Shown here: piece by piece, positions 8,651 to 17,199 of the stretch | Position numbering within the stretch: the stretch's first letter is position 1 | Layout: each line of letters opens with the position of its first letter | IMG/VR virus record: IMGVR_UViG_3300031277_000013 | Location: 1-35,025 of that record | Source: a virus | Length of the DNA stretch: 35,025 nt | Strand: one strand, 5' to 3' | The notes under the pieces: generated by a model | What the model was told of the DNA's origin: nothing | What the model saw: only the letters and a program-made list of their open reading frames with translations | Databases searched by the model: none | Translations under genes and position numbers: made by a program

Positions 8651-9148
8651 ATGAAAGAAAAATCCTTGATAGGGATACAAGCTGTTCCTTCCAAGGATGT
8701 AAAACTAATCGTTGACGCATTGAAGCGGCACGGTGATCCGAAAGTGGTTCGCCGTGAAATCGCTAAGGAAATGCGTGCCGCGTTGAAACCGTCCGTAGCG
8801 CAAGCTAAGGCCGGGATCATGTCAATGCACAGTGGATCATCGCATGGTGGCGCGCCACTTCGATCCGCTATTGCACGGAAAACATCCGTACAGATCAGGC
8901 TCACGGCCAGAAGGACCGGTGTCACGGTACGGGTAGCTAAGACTCCGGCAATTCGTGGTTTCGCTCTGGCAGGTCGGTACACGAACCGAAAAAAGTGGAG
9001 ACACCAAGTTTTCGGTTCTGACGACTGGGTAGATCAGCGTGGAAAACCAGGGTGGTTCGATGATGCAATGAGTAAAGGGAGGTCTGACCAGAATAAGGCA
9101 GTCCGTACGGCATTAGAAACAATCACCAAACGAATAGTAGGGGCCTGA
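8651..9148 (+). CDS. Minor tail / neck protein, HK97 gp10-like
   Basis: A 165-residue basic protein with a helical N-terminus (LKRHGDPKVVRREIAKEMR), a central APLRSAIARKT segment, and a C-terminal W-rich stretch (WRHQVFGSDDWVDQRGKPGWF) followed by a helix. This arrangement resembles the gp10-like tail-completion family, in which a WVxQ-type motif is common. Such genes usually lie before the tail terminator, so its location after the tube genes is slightly unusual. The assignment is by resemblance only. Confidence 0.6.
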   Translation: MKEKSLIGIQAVPSKDVKLIVDALKRHGDPKVVRREIAKEMRAALKPSVAQAKAGIMSMHSGSSHGGAPLRSAIARKTSVQIRLTARRTGVTVRVAKTPAIRGFALAGRYTNRKKWRHQVFGSDDWVDQRGKPGWFDDAMSKGRSDQNKAVRTALETITKRIVGA

Positions 9149-9149
9149 A

Positions 9150-9560
9150 ATGATTATCACTTACAAGTTGGATGATGAGCCCGAACGTGCTTGGCCGTTC
9201 GATGCGGGTAAGATGATGTCTCCGGAGTGTGAGGCTATCGAACGTGTAACGGGGGTAGATTATTTGGAGTTTCAGAAACGACTCGCGACCGGAAATGCGA
9301 AATGCCGTAGGGCATTGCTCTGGGTTTTTCTTAAGCGCGAACATCCGACGTTGCGTTTCGACGATGTGACGTTCCCGTACGGTGCTGTTGATATCGAATT
9401 CAGTGTGGAAGACCTCGGCAGGCTTGAGAAACAGGCACGTGATGTGTTGCGTGATGATGAGCTGGACGATACGTTGCGTGCTCTTGACGTGTTGAGAGAA
9501 AGTGCGTATGAGGTGGTTGAGGGAAAAGCCGTGCGCAAGCCCGCCGTGAGCGATATCTAG
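9150..9560 (+). CDS. Tail assembly chaperone, short form (gpG-like)
   Basis: A 136-residue, acidic, helical protein directly before the tape measure gene, the position of the lambda gpG-type chaperone that coats the tape measure during tail assembly. Residues show the common layout: an N-terminal strand pair, then helices with LRRFDDV-like and LGRLEKQARDVLRDDEL segments. A GGGAAAA slippery heptamer near its 3' end and an open -1 frame continuing to 9679 predict a longer frameshift product listed separately. ATG 9150 is one base past the preceding stop. Confidence 0.85.
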   Translation: MIITYKLDDEPERAWPFDAGKMMSPECEAIERVTGVDYLEFQKRLATGNAKCRRALLWVFLKREHPTLRFDDVTFPYGAVDIEFSVEDLGRLEKQARDVLRDDELDDTLRALDVLRESAYEVVEGKAVRKPAVSDI

Positions 9561-9679
9561 GGTTGTTCGCGGCGTGGTTGAACATTCGCCCATGGGAATG
9601 GGCGTTACTGTCCGTAGCTGAAGTTGACGCACTTATAGCATGGTGCGATAAGCGCAGGGAGGAGAATGATAATGGCTAA
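9150..9679 (+). CDS. Tail assembly chaperone, frameshifted long form (gpGT-like)
   Basis: A fusion made by -1 frameshifting at 9521-9527: 126 residues of the short chaperone continue in the -1 frame for 50 more, to a TAA at 9677-9679. The added part contains GLFAAWLNIRPWEWALLS and VDALIAWCDKRREE. The W-x-I-x-PWEW pattern is typical of the T extension that binds the tape measure in lambda-like and actinophage tails. Its end overlaps the tape measure start by 8 bases (ATGGCTAA). It is seen directly in the sequence and has no start of its own. Confidence 0.85.
9521..9527 (+). promoter_or_regulatory. -1 ribosomal frameshift slippery site GGGAAAA
   Basis: The heptamer is in the correct phase (G GGA AAA in the chaperone reading frame) for canonical simultaneous -1 slippage. 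After slippage the ribosome reads AGC CGT GCG with no stop until 9677. The location about 35 bases before the stop of the short form matches tail chaperone genes in other long-tailed phages. Confidence 0.85.
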
Positions 9680-11726
9680 CTCTCTGGCGTTCGACATTCT
9701 TGCAAGAGAGAAAGTCGGTAAAGGGATCACTTCAGCACGTATGAAGATTAGTGATGGGATGAAGTCTATTGAGGAAAAAACTGGTGCTAGTGGTGGGATG
9801 ATCGGTATGGGCCTCGGTGCTGGCCTAGCTACCGGTCTTGGAACGGGTTTCGCGCAGTATCTCGACGTGTCGTCTAGCGCTACGAAACTTGAGAATCAGC
9901 TTGGTGTCGGCCCGGCTAAAGCAGCTGCAATGTCTAAGGTTTCAGCTAATCTGTTCACCAAATCATGGGGCGACAGTATGGACACGGTTAATAATGCCGT
10001 GTCTACTGTTTACCGGAATATTGGTAACACGTCTGCCGCTCAGGGTGGCCTTGAGGGTGTTACGAAAAAAGCTATAGCGTTGTCGCAGACGTTTGATCAG
10101 GACGTAGGCGGTGTTACCTCTGCCGTCGGCACGATGATGAAAACCGGTCTCGTCAAGAATGCCAATGAAGCATTCGATGTTTTAACGCGTGGTTTTCAGA
10201 CTGGCGCCAATAAGGCAGATGATCTGCTAGACACAATGACAGAGTATCCCCCTCAATTTACTATGGTCGGTCTCAATGCTGCTGAAGCTATGGGACTAAT
10301 GAGTCAAGGATTAGATGCTGGTGCACGAGACACAGATTTCTTAGCAGACGCGATTAAGGAACTCGTAAACACGTCTGCCGGTGAAATGAGTAAGCTTAGC
10401 TCTGACGGTAAAGTCGAACTTACTGCCTTGGGTAAGGCGTATAAAGCTGTTGGGCTTGACGGTAGCAAAGCGCAGAAAGATATTGCTAAGGGCGGTCCGG
10501 CAGCTAAGGCCGCCTTCAGTAAAATACTTGACGGTCTTCGTGAAATAAAAGATCCTCTGAAACGCAATAATGCCGCGTTTCAGATTTTCGGGACGAAATC
10601 TGAAGATCTCAGAGATACGTTATACGCGCTTGACATGAGTTCGGCGTCAAAAGAACTTGGGAATGTCGGTAATGCCGCCGATACCATGGCGAAAAAGATT
10701 GAACAGTCACCCGCTATGGCCTTGGAATCGTTTAAGCGTAAAGCACTTATGACTCTGACGGATCTATCCGGCGGACTCGTAATGTTTGGAACAGGCCATA
10801 AAACGGCTCTTCTAGGTTTCGTTGCTGTTGTCGGTGGCCTTGCCGCTGCAATTTTTACGGTGAATGCTGCAGTCCGTGTTGTGAATGCCAGTATTGCAGC
10901 ATGGAACACGGTTACCGCCGTCGCTACGGTGTTGCAAAAAGGTTGGAACCTAGCGATGAAATCCAACCCAATCGGGCTGATTATTACGGCACTGTTCCTT
11001 TTAGGAACGGTCCTAGTTATTCTGTGGCAAAGGAATGAAACGTTCCGTAATATCGTGACAGCGGCATGGAACGGTATTAGAGTAGCTGTCGGTAGCGTAA
11101 TTGGTTGGATCGGTAGTTTCTTTACTTCGACATGGAACAAACTTGGTCGGTCTATGACGTCCTTGCGTGATGCTGGTTCGTCAGCATGGCGTTTTCTGCG
11201 ATCTGTGGCAAGTAGTAGTATCAACGGGATCATGTCCAAGGTGAACGGATTGAAAAACAGCTCTAAAAGTTTGTGGAATTTTATTTCCGGTCCACTGTCG
11301 TCCGTATGGGATAAAGTAAGATCTAATGCAATTTCAGCTTTCAATAAAATCATTAGTTTTATTGATTCTGCAACGCGTCGTATTTCTGACGCATGGAACA
11401 GCACAGTCGGTCGGATCCATCTTCCCGGCGGTGTAGCGTCTATGCTGTCGATTCCCGGCCTAGCGAATGGTGGTACCATCGTGAACCCGGGGGTTACCCT
11501 AGTCGGTGAGCGCGGCCCCGAGCTGCTCATGCTCCCAACAGGTGCTTCCGTGACGCCGCTGACAGGGGCTTCACGGTCGGCATCAGGGGGACAGGGAATT
11601 GGGGGATCTGTGACCCTGGTGATTAAGGGAGACGATTCGGATACTGGCCGTTTCATCGCTGGCCTACTGCGGAAGACAGTGCGCACGGAGTACCGTGGTA
11701 ATGTCCAGATGGCTCTAGGTCGGTAA
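9672..11726 (+). CDS. Tape measure protein
   Basis: A 684-residue protein that sets tail length and is ejected during infection. Its short length predicts a tail of roughly 100 nm. Residues 1-60 are helical and Gly-rich (GGMIGMGLGAGLATGLGTGF). The core from about 70-340 matches the TP901-type pattern with repeated Lys/Ala helices. Two hydrophobic segments follow at about 378-403 and 432-453. The C-terminus has the common VNPGVTLVGERGPELLML motif. ATG 9672 is preferred to 9666 because the AGGGAGGAG site at 9656-9664 is then well spaced. Confidence 0.93.
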   Translation: MANSLAFDILAREKVGKGITSARMKISDGMKSIEEKTGASGGMIGMGLGAGLATGLGTGFAQYLDVSSSATKLENQLGVGPAKAAAMSKVSANLFTKSWGDSMDTVNNAVSTVYRNIGNTSAAQGGLEGVTKKAIALSQTFDQDVGGVTSAVGTMMKTGLVKNANEAFDVLTRGFQTGANKADDLLDTMTEYPPQFTMVGLNAAEAMGLMSQGLDAGARDTDFLADAIKELVNTSAGEMSKLSSDGKVELTALGKAYKAVGLDGSKAQKDIAKGGPAAKAAFSKILDGLREIKDPLKRNNAAFQIFGTKSEDLRDTLYALDMSSASKELGNVGNAADTMAKKIEQSPAMALESFKRKALMTLTDLSGGLVMFGTGHKTALLGFVAVVGGLAAAIFTVNAAVRVVNASIAAWNTVTAVATVLQKGWNLAMKSNPIGLIITALFLLGTVLVILWQRNETFRNIVTAAWNGIRVAVGSVIGWIGSFFTSTWNKLGRSMTSLRDAGSSAWRFLRSVASSSINGIMSKVNGLKNSSKSLWNFISGPLSSVWDKVRSNAISAFNKIISFIDSATRRISDAWNSTVGRIHLPGGVASMLSIPGLANGGTIVNPGVTLVGERGPELLMLPTGASVTPLTGASRSASGGQGIGGSVTLVIKGDDSDTGRFIAGLLRKTVRTEYRGNVQMALGR

Positions 11727-11767
11727 CTGGCTGTTGGGCCGGCTATCTACGGAGAGTGATATTTTTC

Positions 11768-14479
11768 ATGGTTTTCCCTGTAACGCCACTGCCGCTACGG
11801 TGTGAACTAGACCTTGACGGATGGGTTGCGGCAACTGTCCGTGAGGAATCTTCAGTGACCCTGTCGAGGGGATCCGAAGATGGGGTACTGGCAGTAAAAC
11901 CGTCGCAGTGCTCATTGACGTTGGATGATACGGCGGGTGATCTTTCACCTAGGAATCCGCTCGGTGCTTACTACGGTGTTATCGGACGTAATACTCCGAT
12001 CCGTGTCGGAATTGAACGCGACACGTCGTATCTCCTGCTAGATGGCTATGCCTCTACGATAACGACACCGGATCATGCATCGCTTGAATTGCCAAGTTTT
12101 TATTTCGAACTAGATTTCGAATCCGATGATGTGGCAGGCCCAGTAATTCTTGCCCATAAGTGGGATAGTGACACGAACAATCGGACGTGGAAACTCGTAA
12201 TGACGTCAGGTTCGCTCGTGTTGTTCATTTCAACGAACGGTGCCAATGAATACTATTTTCAGTCTACCGAAAGACTTAGAGCGATGCCGGGTGGCAGAGC
12301 AATTATCCTCTGCCAATACGAATCAACCACAGGAACAGCCCGTTTTTATTCTAAACAAACCGAGTCCGGATCGTGGGTGCAGCTAGGCAGTGGATTGACC
12401 TACGGCACAACAATGACGCCATACAACGGCGCCGCTCCCATGGTGATCGGACAGAAAACACCGGAAGGTGAAGAATCAACAGGTAGTTTCGTGCAAGTTG
12501 CCTTAAAGATTAATAGTGCGTGTCTCTATGACACAACACCTACAATACAAGCCTGGCCCGTCATGGCCGCTGTTCCGGCCGGAGCAACATCATTCGTTGA
12601 TTCAACCGGAAAAACTTGGACCCTGACCGGTAATGCTGAAATCACCGATGTTGATTGGGAATTCGTCGGTGAAGTCCCATCGTGGCCACGTTCTGTCGAT
12701 TTTTCGGGCAAGGACGCGACAGTGTCGGTGAATGCTGCCGGTATTCTTCGACGGATTCAATCGGCCAAGGACCATGTGGCATCTGCGCTACGGCGCGCAG
12801 CAACGGTTACCGCCGATGATGCCTCGGTTCTGGCGTATTGGCCGTGCGAGGATGGTTCGCTCAGTGAGCGCCTTACTGCGGTCAAGGGCATACCTGCTAC
12901 GTACAGTGGCGCACCAGGATTCGAACAGTGTACGTCGTTCGCGTGTTCTGACCCATTGCCGACATGGGCTAGTTCGACGTTTTCTGGTATTGTGCCATTT
13001 TATACTGCTAGTGGCCTGATTACGGTTAGAGCATTGTTAGATATTCCGTCCGGCGGTGTTACTTCCGGATCGTCATTGTTGACATTGCATTTAACGGGTG
13101 GAATTTCTGCTATCCGGGCGTGGTATAGCTCGGGTGGCAATTTGGCGTTGACGGCGTATGATCTTGACGGCTCTATTTTAGCGTCATCTACCATCACAGC
13201 GTTCGATATTGACGATTCACGTTTTCAGATCGGTTTGTCGATCGATAGCATGACAACTCCAGGCACAGCTATTTGCACATTATCTGTTTACAAGGTCGGT
13301 GATAGTGGCGGTACGTATACAACGCACAATTTCACGGGATATGTTTACAGAGTGACCTCGGTTGAAATCAATCGAGGAAAGTATATTAATCAGGCCATGG
13401 GTGGGGGACATGTCATTGTCCGGAAGGACAATCCTACAATTTTTGATTTGATCACTGCCGTTAATGCTCATAACGACGAACAGACATCATACAGATTTCA
13501 ACGACTCTGCTATGAAAATAATGTTCCTTACCGTAATGTCTCTCAAGGGTATGCGGATGCGATAAGATCTGGCGAACAGAAAACCGATTCGCTCATATCG
13601 TTGTTGGAAGATGCCGCTAATTCCGATGGTGCTATTCTTTCCGATGATGATTTTCCACGTCTCGGATTGAAATTTCGTCAACGGTCAACATTGTGGTCGC
13701 AAGTTCCTGCGGTTACCATCGATTATGCTACAGACGCGTTGTCTGATATAAAGCCGGTCGATGATGACATGCTCACGGCGAATGACGTTACGGTGACCCG
13801 TAGGGATTCAGCGTCTTATCGTTCCGTGAAGGAAACGGGCAGCATGTCCGTAAAAGACTTTCCGGAAGGAATCGGCCGTTACGATCCCGGAAGCATAGAA
13901 TTGTCATTGTCTGAGGATGTAATGGCACAATGGCATTCTGAGTGGATGTTGCATATTGGAACGCGGGATGAACCGCGTTATCCAACGATTGGCATCATTG
14001 GGGAAATGCTTTCAACAGCACAATTAACGGCTATGACTAAACTAAGGGTCGGTGACCTTATTGTCATAAAGAATATTCCCAATGTGTACGGTGACGTAAA
14101 GTTGCTGGTTAATGGAATAAATCAAACGCTAAACCAGTTTGGGCGTAGATGGGTCCTCAATACGTCGCCCGGTAGTCCTTATAATGTCGCACGTTATGGT
14201 ATAACCCGATATGACACGATATCGAGTACTCTTGGTTCTCCCGTCACGGCGTCCGCTACATCGCTGTCCGTCGTGGAATCGGGTACACTATGGACCACTA
14301 CCCCAGCACGGTTCCCCCTCGATATCAGAGTGGGACCCGAGGTCATGACCGTCACCGCTATTGCTGGTGCGACGTCACCGCAGACGTTCACCGTCACAAG
14401 AGGAACGAACGGCCTGGCAGTGGCACATGACGTAGGTGCCACCGTGCAACTGGCGGAGACATCATTCTACGGATTCTAG
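11768..14479 (+). CDS. Large minor tail protein with LamG-like domain (tail tip)
   Basis: A 903-residue tail-tip protein. The N-terminal part (LRCELDLDGWVAATVREESSVTLSRGSED) matches actinophage distal-tail and minor tail proteins. Residues about 110-275 look like a concanavalin/LamG sandwich, which often binds host glycans. The middle region resembles tail hub or baseplate domains. The end carries a beta domain with VGPEVMTVTAI and FTVTRGTNG, common at the C-terminus of Streptomyces phage tail proteins. ATG 11768 has GGAGAG upstream; GTG 11756 lies inside that site and is less likely. Host binding is likely but inferred. Confidence 0.8.
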   Translation: MVFPVTPLPLRCELDLDGWVAATVREESSVTLSRGSEDGVLAVKPSQCSLTLDDTAGDLSPRNPLGAYYGVIGRNTPIRVGIERDTSYLLLDGYASTITTPDHASLELPSFYFELDFESDDVAGPVILAHKWDSDTNNRTWKLVMTSGSLVLFISTNGANEYYFQSTERLRAMPGGRAIILCQYESTTGTARFYSKQTESGSWVQLGSGLTYGTTMTPYNGAAPMVIGQKTPEGEESTGSFVQVALKINSACLYDTTPTIQAWPVMAAVPAGATSFVDSTGKTWTLTGNAEITDVDWEFVGEVPSWPRSVDFSGKDATVSVNAAGILRRIQSAKDHVASALRRAATVTADDASVLAYWPCEDGSLSERLTAVKGIPATYSGAPGFEQCTSFACSDPLPTWASSTFSGIVPFYTASGLITVRALLDIPSGGVTSGSSLLTLHLTGGISAIRAWYSSGGNLALTAYDLDGSILASSTITAFDIDDSRFQIGLSIDSMTTPGTAICTLSVYKVGDSGGTYTTHNFTGYVYRVTSVEINRGKYINQAMGGGHVIVRKDNPTIFDLITAVNAHNDEQTSYRFQRLCYENNVPYRNVSQGYADAIRSGEQKTDSLISLLEDAANSDGAILSDDDFPRLGLKFRQRSTLWSQVPAVTIDYATDALSDIKPVDDDMLTANDVTVTRRDSASYRSVKETGSMSVKDFPEGIGRYDPGSIELSLSEDVMAQWHSEWMLHIGTRDEPRYPTIGIIGEMLSTAQLTAMTKLRVGDLIVIKNIPNVYGDVKLLVNGINQTLNQFGRRWVLNTSPGSPYNVARYGITRYDTISSTLGSPVTASATSLSVVESGTLWTTTPARFPLDIRVGPEVMTVTAIAGATSPQTFTVTRGTNGLAVAHDVGATVQLAETSFYGF

Positions 14480-14493
14480 GGAGGAGGAAGACA

Positions 14494-15264
14494 ATGGAAG
14501 GATTCTATCCGGGAGCAACACGATTCTTGGTTCCTTGGAACTATCAGCGGAAGAACGGCGTTGATCGAGTTCCGTTGTTCATTAAGAAACCCAAAAGTTG
14601 GGTGTTGCATGTTGCTGAGACGGACGGGCCCCTACGTTGGTTCAGAGACCTTAAAACGAATCTTAGATTTTCCCATCTTTGGTTTGGTAAAGATGGTGAA
14701 ATCGAACAGTATGGTGATCTGCGCCGTATTTCGTGGGCACAGGAGAATGGTAATAAATGGGGGTGGTCCTGTGAGACTGCGGGGTACGCCGATGAACCGC
14801 TCACCGATCTTCAATTGACCGCACTTGCCCGCTGGCACGTGTGGTGCGGAGCGGATGATACCGTAACCGATTCCGTGACCGGTCACGGAATCGGCACCCA
14901 CTCCATGGGTGGTGCTGCGTGGGGTGGGCACGCCTGCCCGGGGGTGATCCGGGCGGGACAGCGTAAGGAGATAATCCGTAGGGCAGTCGCTCTGCGGGCA
15001 GGAACCGATCCGGAAGAGGATGAAATGAAGACAACCGATCCGATCAAATTGTCAAACGGTACCACGACAACCGTTGAAAGGATTCTTGGTGGGATGTACT
15101 TGGCGGACCTAGCCATCCGTAACCAGACAGACGAATTGGAATCGTGGTTGCGTGCCAATACGGGGCATATCATTGAACAGAACAGACTAATGACAGCTCA
15201 GAATGAATTGTTGTTGAAATTGTGTGCTGAATTGAAAAGGCGTGATAATGGGTTCTGTGGATGA
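14494..15264 (+). CDS. Endolysin, N-acetylmuramoyl-L-alanine amidase (Amidase_2)
   Basis: Lyses the host by cutting the amide bond between muramic acid and the stem peptide. The 256-residue protein has an Amidase_2/PGRP catalytic domain in about residues 25-165: WVLHVAETDG with zinc-ligand H39, SCETAG with E94, and THSMGG plus GGHACPG with H146 and C148 as the terminal zinc ligands. A short linker (about 170-180) leads to a roughly 75-residue C-terminal helical part with no known cell-wall motif. A strong GGAGGAGG site precedes ATG 14494. The holin gene overlaps its end. Confidence 0.92.
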   Translation: MEGFYPGATRFLVPWNYQRKNGVDRVPLFIKKPKSWVLHVAETDGPLRWFRDLKTNLRFSHLWFGKDGEIEQYGDLRRISWAQENGNKWGWSCETAGYADEPLTDLQLTALARWHVWCGADDTVTDSVTGHGIGTHSMGGAAWGGHACPGVIRAGQRKEIIRRAVALRAGTDPEEDEMKTTDPIKLSNGTTTTVERILGGMYLADLAIRNQTDELESWLRANTGHIIEQNRLMTAQNELLLKLCAELKRRDNGFCG

Positions 15265-15478
15265 GAGTATCCTTGGTCGGCTTGACCGGCTTGAAGATGC
15301 CCTCATGGCCGAAATCCGGCGCACGTCGGATGATCTGTCCGATCGTGTAAACCAACACGAACAACGCCTTGATAAGTACGAAAAAATGCTATACGGCATT
15401 GTAGCGTGTATCATTGGGCTTGCCGGAATGTCGGAGCAATCAACGAAGTTGCTTACGGCACTGGTTGGAATCGGGTAA
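15248..15478 (+). CDS. Putative holin (XhlA-like)
   Basis: A 76-residue protein with an N-terminal coiled coil (about 8-45, ILGRLDRLEDALMAEIRR) and a single C-terminal hydrophobic segment from about 48 (MLYGIVACIIGLAGMS). This resembles XhlA/haemolysin-type holins, which help endolysin reach the wall. It overlaps the amidase stop by 17 bases. ATG 15248 is preferred to GTG 15242 because AAAAGG lies 8-13 bases before it. It ends the late operon, followed by a terminator. The function is inferred from location and architecture. Confidence 0.7.
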   Translation: MGSVDESILGRLDRLEDALMAEIRRTSDDLSDRVNQHEQRLDKYEKMLYGIVACIIGLAGMSEQSTKLLTALVGIG

Positions 15479-15490
15479 GTTCGACGTTCA

Positions 15491-15520
15491 TGGTCCCCTT
15501 ACTGCGACGTAGGGGGACCA
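15491..15520. terminator. Terminator between converging late operon and leftward gene
   Basis: An inverted repeat TGGTCCCC (15491-15498) with GGGGACCA (15513-15520), 14-base loop, followed on the + strand by AAATGTTTT. It lies between the holin stop and the end of the minus-strand structural gene, so it may act on both. Confidence 0.65.
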
Positions 15521-15526
15521 AATGTT

Positions 15527-15964
15527 TTAGGCACGCTCATAGTTAAATGATGCGTTTACGATACTGCCGCTGGACCATGTCGCAGGAGTTGTCGCAGTAA
15601 TACCAACGATAGCTTCACTACCGGGCGAAACACGCACTAAAAGAGCCGACAATCCTGACATGAGGATATGGCCAAGGTATCTTGTGCCACCAATCGTATA
15701 AACAGCCGAATCTACGAACCGTTGATCCGCAGCTGCGGAAAACGGTAACGAAAAATACGGATTCGACGCCATTACGCCGCCCGTCCCGAGAATAATATAC
15801 ATGATCACGTGCACGTCATGGTTTCCACGATCGTGATACCGTCCGGTAATCATCCCGCCCGTTCCGAGTGTGATACCGGACGTCGTCGGTGTATACGGGG
15901 TGTATGGTTTATCGGTCAAGGCATCGAAGTCAGCTGACAGGACGGGATCTCCCACAAGGACCAT
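15527..15964 (-). CDS. Putative structural (tail-tip or fibre-like) protein on the opposite strand
   Basis: A 145-residue beta-rich protein. Its start (MVLVGDPVLSADFDALTDKPY) matches the opening of many short actinophage structural proteins that begin with a 'vxAxDFxALtDkP' motif, and it ends in TWSSGSIVNASFNYERA. It has no membrane segment. Unlike the rest of the virion genes it lies on the minus strand, behind its own -10 box and a terminator. ATG 15964 is chosen over TTG 15979 because a TACACT -10 box then sits 6 bases upstream. Its role in the virion is inference. Confidence 0.6.
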   Translation of the reverse strand: MVLVGDPVLSADFDALTDKPYTPYTPTTSGITLGTGGMITGRYHDRGNHDVHVIMYIILGTGGVMASNPYFSLPFSAAADQRFVDSAVYTIGGTRYLGHILMSGLSALLVRVSPGSEAIVGITATTPATWSSGSIVNASFNYERA

Positions 15965-15970
15965 GGCACC

Positions 15971-15976
15971 AGTGTA
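15971..15976 (-). promoter_or_regulatory. -10 box (TACACT) of a leaderless-type promoter
   Basis: On the minus strand TACACT lies exactly 6 bases before the ATG at 15964, the same spacing as several other genes here. No good -35 is visible because the region upstream is the hairpin at 15984-16019. Confidence 0.45.
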
Positions 15977-15983
15977 CAACGAA

Positions 15984-16019
15984 AGGGACCCCCTGCCCGT
16001 ATTCCGGCAGGGGGTCCCT
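15984..16019 (-). terminator. Terminator hairpin of the leftward exonuclease operon
   Basis: A perfect 14-bp inverted repeat AGGGACCCCCTGCC (15984-15997) with 16006-16019, 8-base loop, starting 7 bases after the stop at 16026 on the minus strand. It is followed by TTTCGTTG, a weak T-run. Confidence 0.75.
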
Positions 16020-16025
16020 CAACGG

Positions 16026-16349
16026 TCAGACAGCGGCGTAACTGTCCTGACTCCAGGGATCATCGTTTCCACTGGCGTCGGCCGTAGCCTCGGGCTCGGA
16101 CGTAGTCTCGGGCTCGGACGGCTTCCGCCTACGGGTGCCCTTACTGGCCCGGTACTGGGTCAACATCGTGTCCACATCCACCGTGGCGCCGGTCACGGCG
16201 GCAACCTGCTTGATTTCCTCGGTACGGCGCTCCGTGACGACCCCTGCCATCGCTTCAGCGATGGCAAGTTTCTCACGGAGCGCCGTGACCCTGTCCTGCG
16301 CATCGGCAATGTCACGGATAAGACGGGTGTAGGGGTTTCCTCTGGCCAT
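16026..16349 (-). CDS. Coiled-coil protein of unknown function
   Basis: A 107-residue protein with a helical, probably coiled-coil first half (TRLIRDIADAQDRVTALREK) and a charged, disordered tail (RRRKPSEPETTSEPEATADA) ending DDPWSQDSYAAV. The acidic-aromatic C-terminal tip is reminiscent of the protein-docking tails of ssDNA-binding proteins, but I see no OB-fold. ATG 16349 has GAAAGGAC upstream; longer in-frame starts would overlap the previous gene. It is the last gene of the helicase-nuclease block. Confidence 0.65.
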   Translation of the reverse strand: MARGNPYTRLIRDIADAQDRVTALREKLAIAEAMAGVVTERRTEEIKQVAAVTGATVDVDTMLTQYRASKGTRRRKPSEPETTSEPEATADASGNDDPWSQDSYAAV

Positions 16350-16389
16350 GGTGCGTCCTTTCGGTATGTGTTTCGTTGATTGTAGCAGA

Positions 16390-17166
16390 TCAGAATGGAA
16401 CGGGTCCGGGGGATTGCGTGGGGGCGGGAGCGTTCTCCGCACGTGCACGCTCATACTCCCGGAAATCTTTAAGAGCACCGAGTACGGCAGTGTTGTAACC
16501 GGGATCGGCCAAGAGCCGCGATGCGGCGGCGTGTCCGGCGGGCGGCGCGGGAGCCATCTCGTACGCCTTACCCGCCTTGTTGAAGATTCCAACAACGGCG
16601 GCTCCTCCCGCCGATTTCAGTCCGGAGATGACTCGGAACCACGGAATGTAATACACCACGGGGAGGTTAGTGGTGTACGCTTCGGCGAGTTCCGTCATTT
16701 CGCCGTCCGCATCGATGTGGTGAGTGATGGGGTTGCCATTCAACATGGTAACGACGGCGACTGCAATTTCTTTTTGTTTTCCCGGATTGAAGGGGTCAGA
16801 CTCCGTGCGGAACTCGACAGGGAGGAGGAGGAGGCATCGTCCTCGCATGTTCTGAATGCGAGGATATTTTTTCTCACTCTTGTATACTGGCGCGTCCACT
16901 GCGCCGGTTGGCATGACGAATCCCTGGACCTGCTCAGGGGAGGCGAATCCGCCCATGGGGGAGGCGACGGAAACCGCCCCAGCTGGTGCGGGGTTGGTAG
17001 TCTGACCGTGCCATGGGTTGCGTGGTTCGACTGGTGCCTGGCCGGTTGCTGGTGCCTGACCGGCCGCCGGTCCAGGGGCCTGCCAAGGATCCACGGTCGA
17101 TTCAGGGGCCTGTCGCAGGGGATTTTCAGAATTGAATGCTTGAGCGAATTCGTACCACTCTGCCAT
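16390..17166 (-). CDS. Unknown protein of the recombination block, possible ssDNA-binding role
   Basis: A 258-residue protein. Residues 1-95 are Pro/Ala/Gln-rich and disordered, with short repeats like GQAPATGQAPVEP. The folded part (about 95-235) is beta-rich: RIQNMRGRCLLLLPVEF, KEIAVAVVTMLNG and NLPVVYYIPWFRVI. The C-terminal tail is again Pro-rich. The combination of a nucleic-acid-type beta fold and flexible ends, next to a RecB-like nuclease and SF2 helicase, makes an ssDNA-binding partner possible, but no family is recognised. A GAGAGAGG site lies upstream of ATG 17166. Confidence 0.6.
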   Translation of the reverse strand: MAEWYEFAQAFNSENPLRQAPESTVDPWQAPGPAAGQAPATGQAPVEPRNPWHGQTTNPAPAGAVSVASPMGGFASPEQVQGFVMPTGAVDAPVYKSEKKYPRIQNMRGRCLLLLPVEFRTESDPFNPGKQKEIAVAVVTMLNGNPITHHIDADGEMTELAEAYTTNLPVVYYIPWFRVISGLKSAGGAAVVGIFNKAGKAYEMAPAPPAGHAAASRLLADPGYNTAVLGALKDFREYERARAENAPAPTQSPGPVPF

Positions 17167-17199
17167 CTTGACCTCTCTCGATCGGTTTCTCCGAGAATA

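Noticed and set aside
10580-11686. 368-residue minus-strand open frame
   Set aside because: Shadow of the tape measure gene; no domain or start signal.
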